5,029 nt of DNA from Dehalococcoidia bacterium (lineage in GTDB: Bacteria; Chloroflexota; Dehalococcoidia; Dehalococcoidales; Fen-1064): contig PMBW01000084.1 in NCBI GenBank assembly GCA_003153075.1, positions 1 to 5,029 on the forward strand, read 5' to 3'. Below, piece after piece: positions 4,909 through 5,029 of this stretch. A model generated the notes under the pieces. The model was not told where the DNA came from, did not search any database, and was given only the letters and a program-made list of their open reading frames with translations. Numbering within the stretch: position 1 is the first letter of the stretch; every line of letters begins with the position of its first letter. A program made the position numbers and the translations under genes.

Positions 4909-4933
4909 CTGGGTCCCGGCCTTCGCCAGGATG
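4909..4933. repeat. Dispersed hairpin repeat ahead of the methyltransferase gene
   Basis: TCCCGGC (4914-4920, after G) pairs with GCCAGGA (4925-4931) around the loop CTTC, with a single C-A mismatch. The minus-strand reading, CATCCTGGCGAAGGCCGGGA, resembles a short repeat common between genes in many bacteria. It has the same 20-base plan and mismatch position as the hairpin at 1323-1342. It lies 27 bases after the deaminase stop and just upstream of the next ribosome binding site. Confidence 0.5.
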
Positions 4934-4951
4934 GAAAGAGGTGATTGTTAC

Positions 4952-5029
4952 GTGAAAGCTGAAAATCATGATAGATTTCTGGCGGAGCAAATTGAGTATT
5001 ACCGCGCGCGTGCCAATGAGTACGACGAG
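4952..5029 (+). CDS. Start of a probable class I SAM-dependent methyltransferase, cut by the right edge
   Basis: The frame from GTG 4952 is open to the window end and gives 26 residues, ending FLAEQIEYYRARANEYDE. The pattern Q-x-x-YYRARA-x-EYDE is the usual N-terminus of small class I methyltransferases just ahead of the SAM-binding domain, which lies outside the window. GTG is chosen because AGAGGTGAT (4937-4945), complementary to the 16S rRNA tail, precedes it by about six bases. An in-frame ATG at 4931 would add seven residues but has no good site and falls inside the hairpin repeat. The gene follows add by 69 bases in the same direction and may be cotranscribed. The methyl acceptor is unknown. 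Confidence 0.65.
   Translation, partial: MKAENHDRFLAEQIEYYRARANEYDE

Overview
The window looks like chromosomal DNA of an anaerobic, low-to-moderate GC Firmicute, possibly of the Negativicutes or Peptococcaceae type. This is inferred from strong GGAGG ribosome binding sites, a TPP riboswitch ending in an intrinsic terminator, and a Thi4 thiazole synthase of the sulfide-dependent (archaeal/anaerobe) kind. No species can be named from the sequence alone.

Layout, left to right. Positions 2-103 (+) are the last 33 codons of a gene entering from the left, perhaps an LLH-type phage holin. Positions 245-1171 (+) encode a 308-residue protein resembling the prenyltransferase/squalene-cyclase alpha-alpha toroid fold, with no clear function. 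It converges with thi4 (1417-2211, minus), and the 245-bp gap between them is filled with short palindromic dispersed repeats. One of these, a perfect 15-bp stem, is placed to terminate thi4. Upstream of thi4 on the same strand are an intrinsic terminator (2323-2369), a well-conserved TPP aptamer (about 2379-2460) and a sigma-A-like promoter (2477-2506), so thi4 appears to be a single-gene unit shut off by thiamine pyrophosphate. phzF (2591-3406, +) is divergent from it.

Between phzF and the next gene lies a DUF559 (Vsr/PD-(D/E)XK-like) endonuclease gene broken by an in-frame TAA. It is bounded by imperfect inverted GGGAGAG-N7-GAGAGGG repeats, and the left repeat supplies the last codons of phzF. 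Next come an adenosine-deaminase family gene (3866-4882, +) and the first 26 codons of a probable SAM-dependent methyltransferase (4952 to the right edge, +), with another dispersed hairpin just before it.

The genes do not form one obvious pathway. Thi4 makes the thiazole half of thiamine; the PhzF-like, Add-like and methyltransferase genes look like independent metabolic genes. The most unusual aspects are the repeat-bounded DUF559 relic and several small hairpin repeats. I see no CRISPR array, tRNA, rRNA, complete transposase or recognisable defence system.
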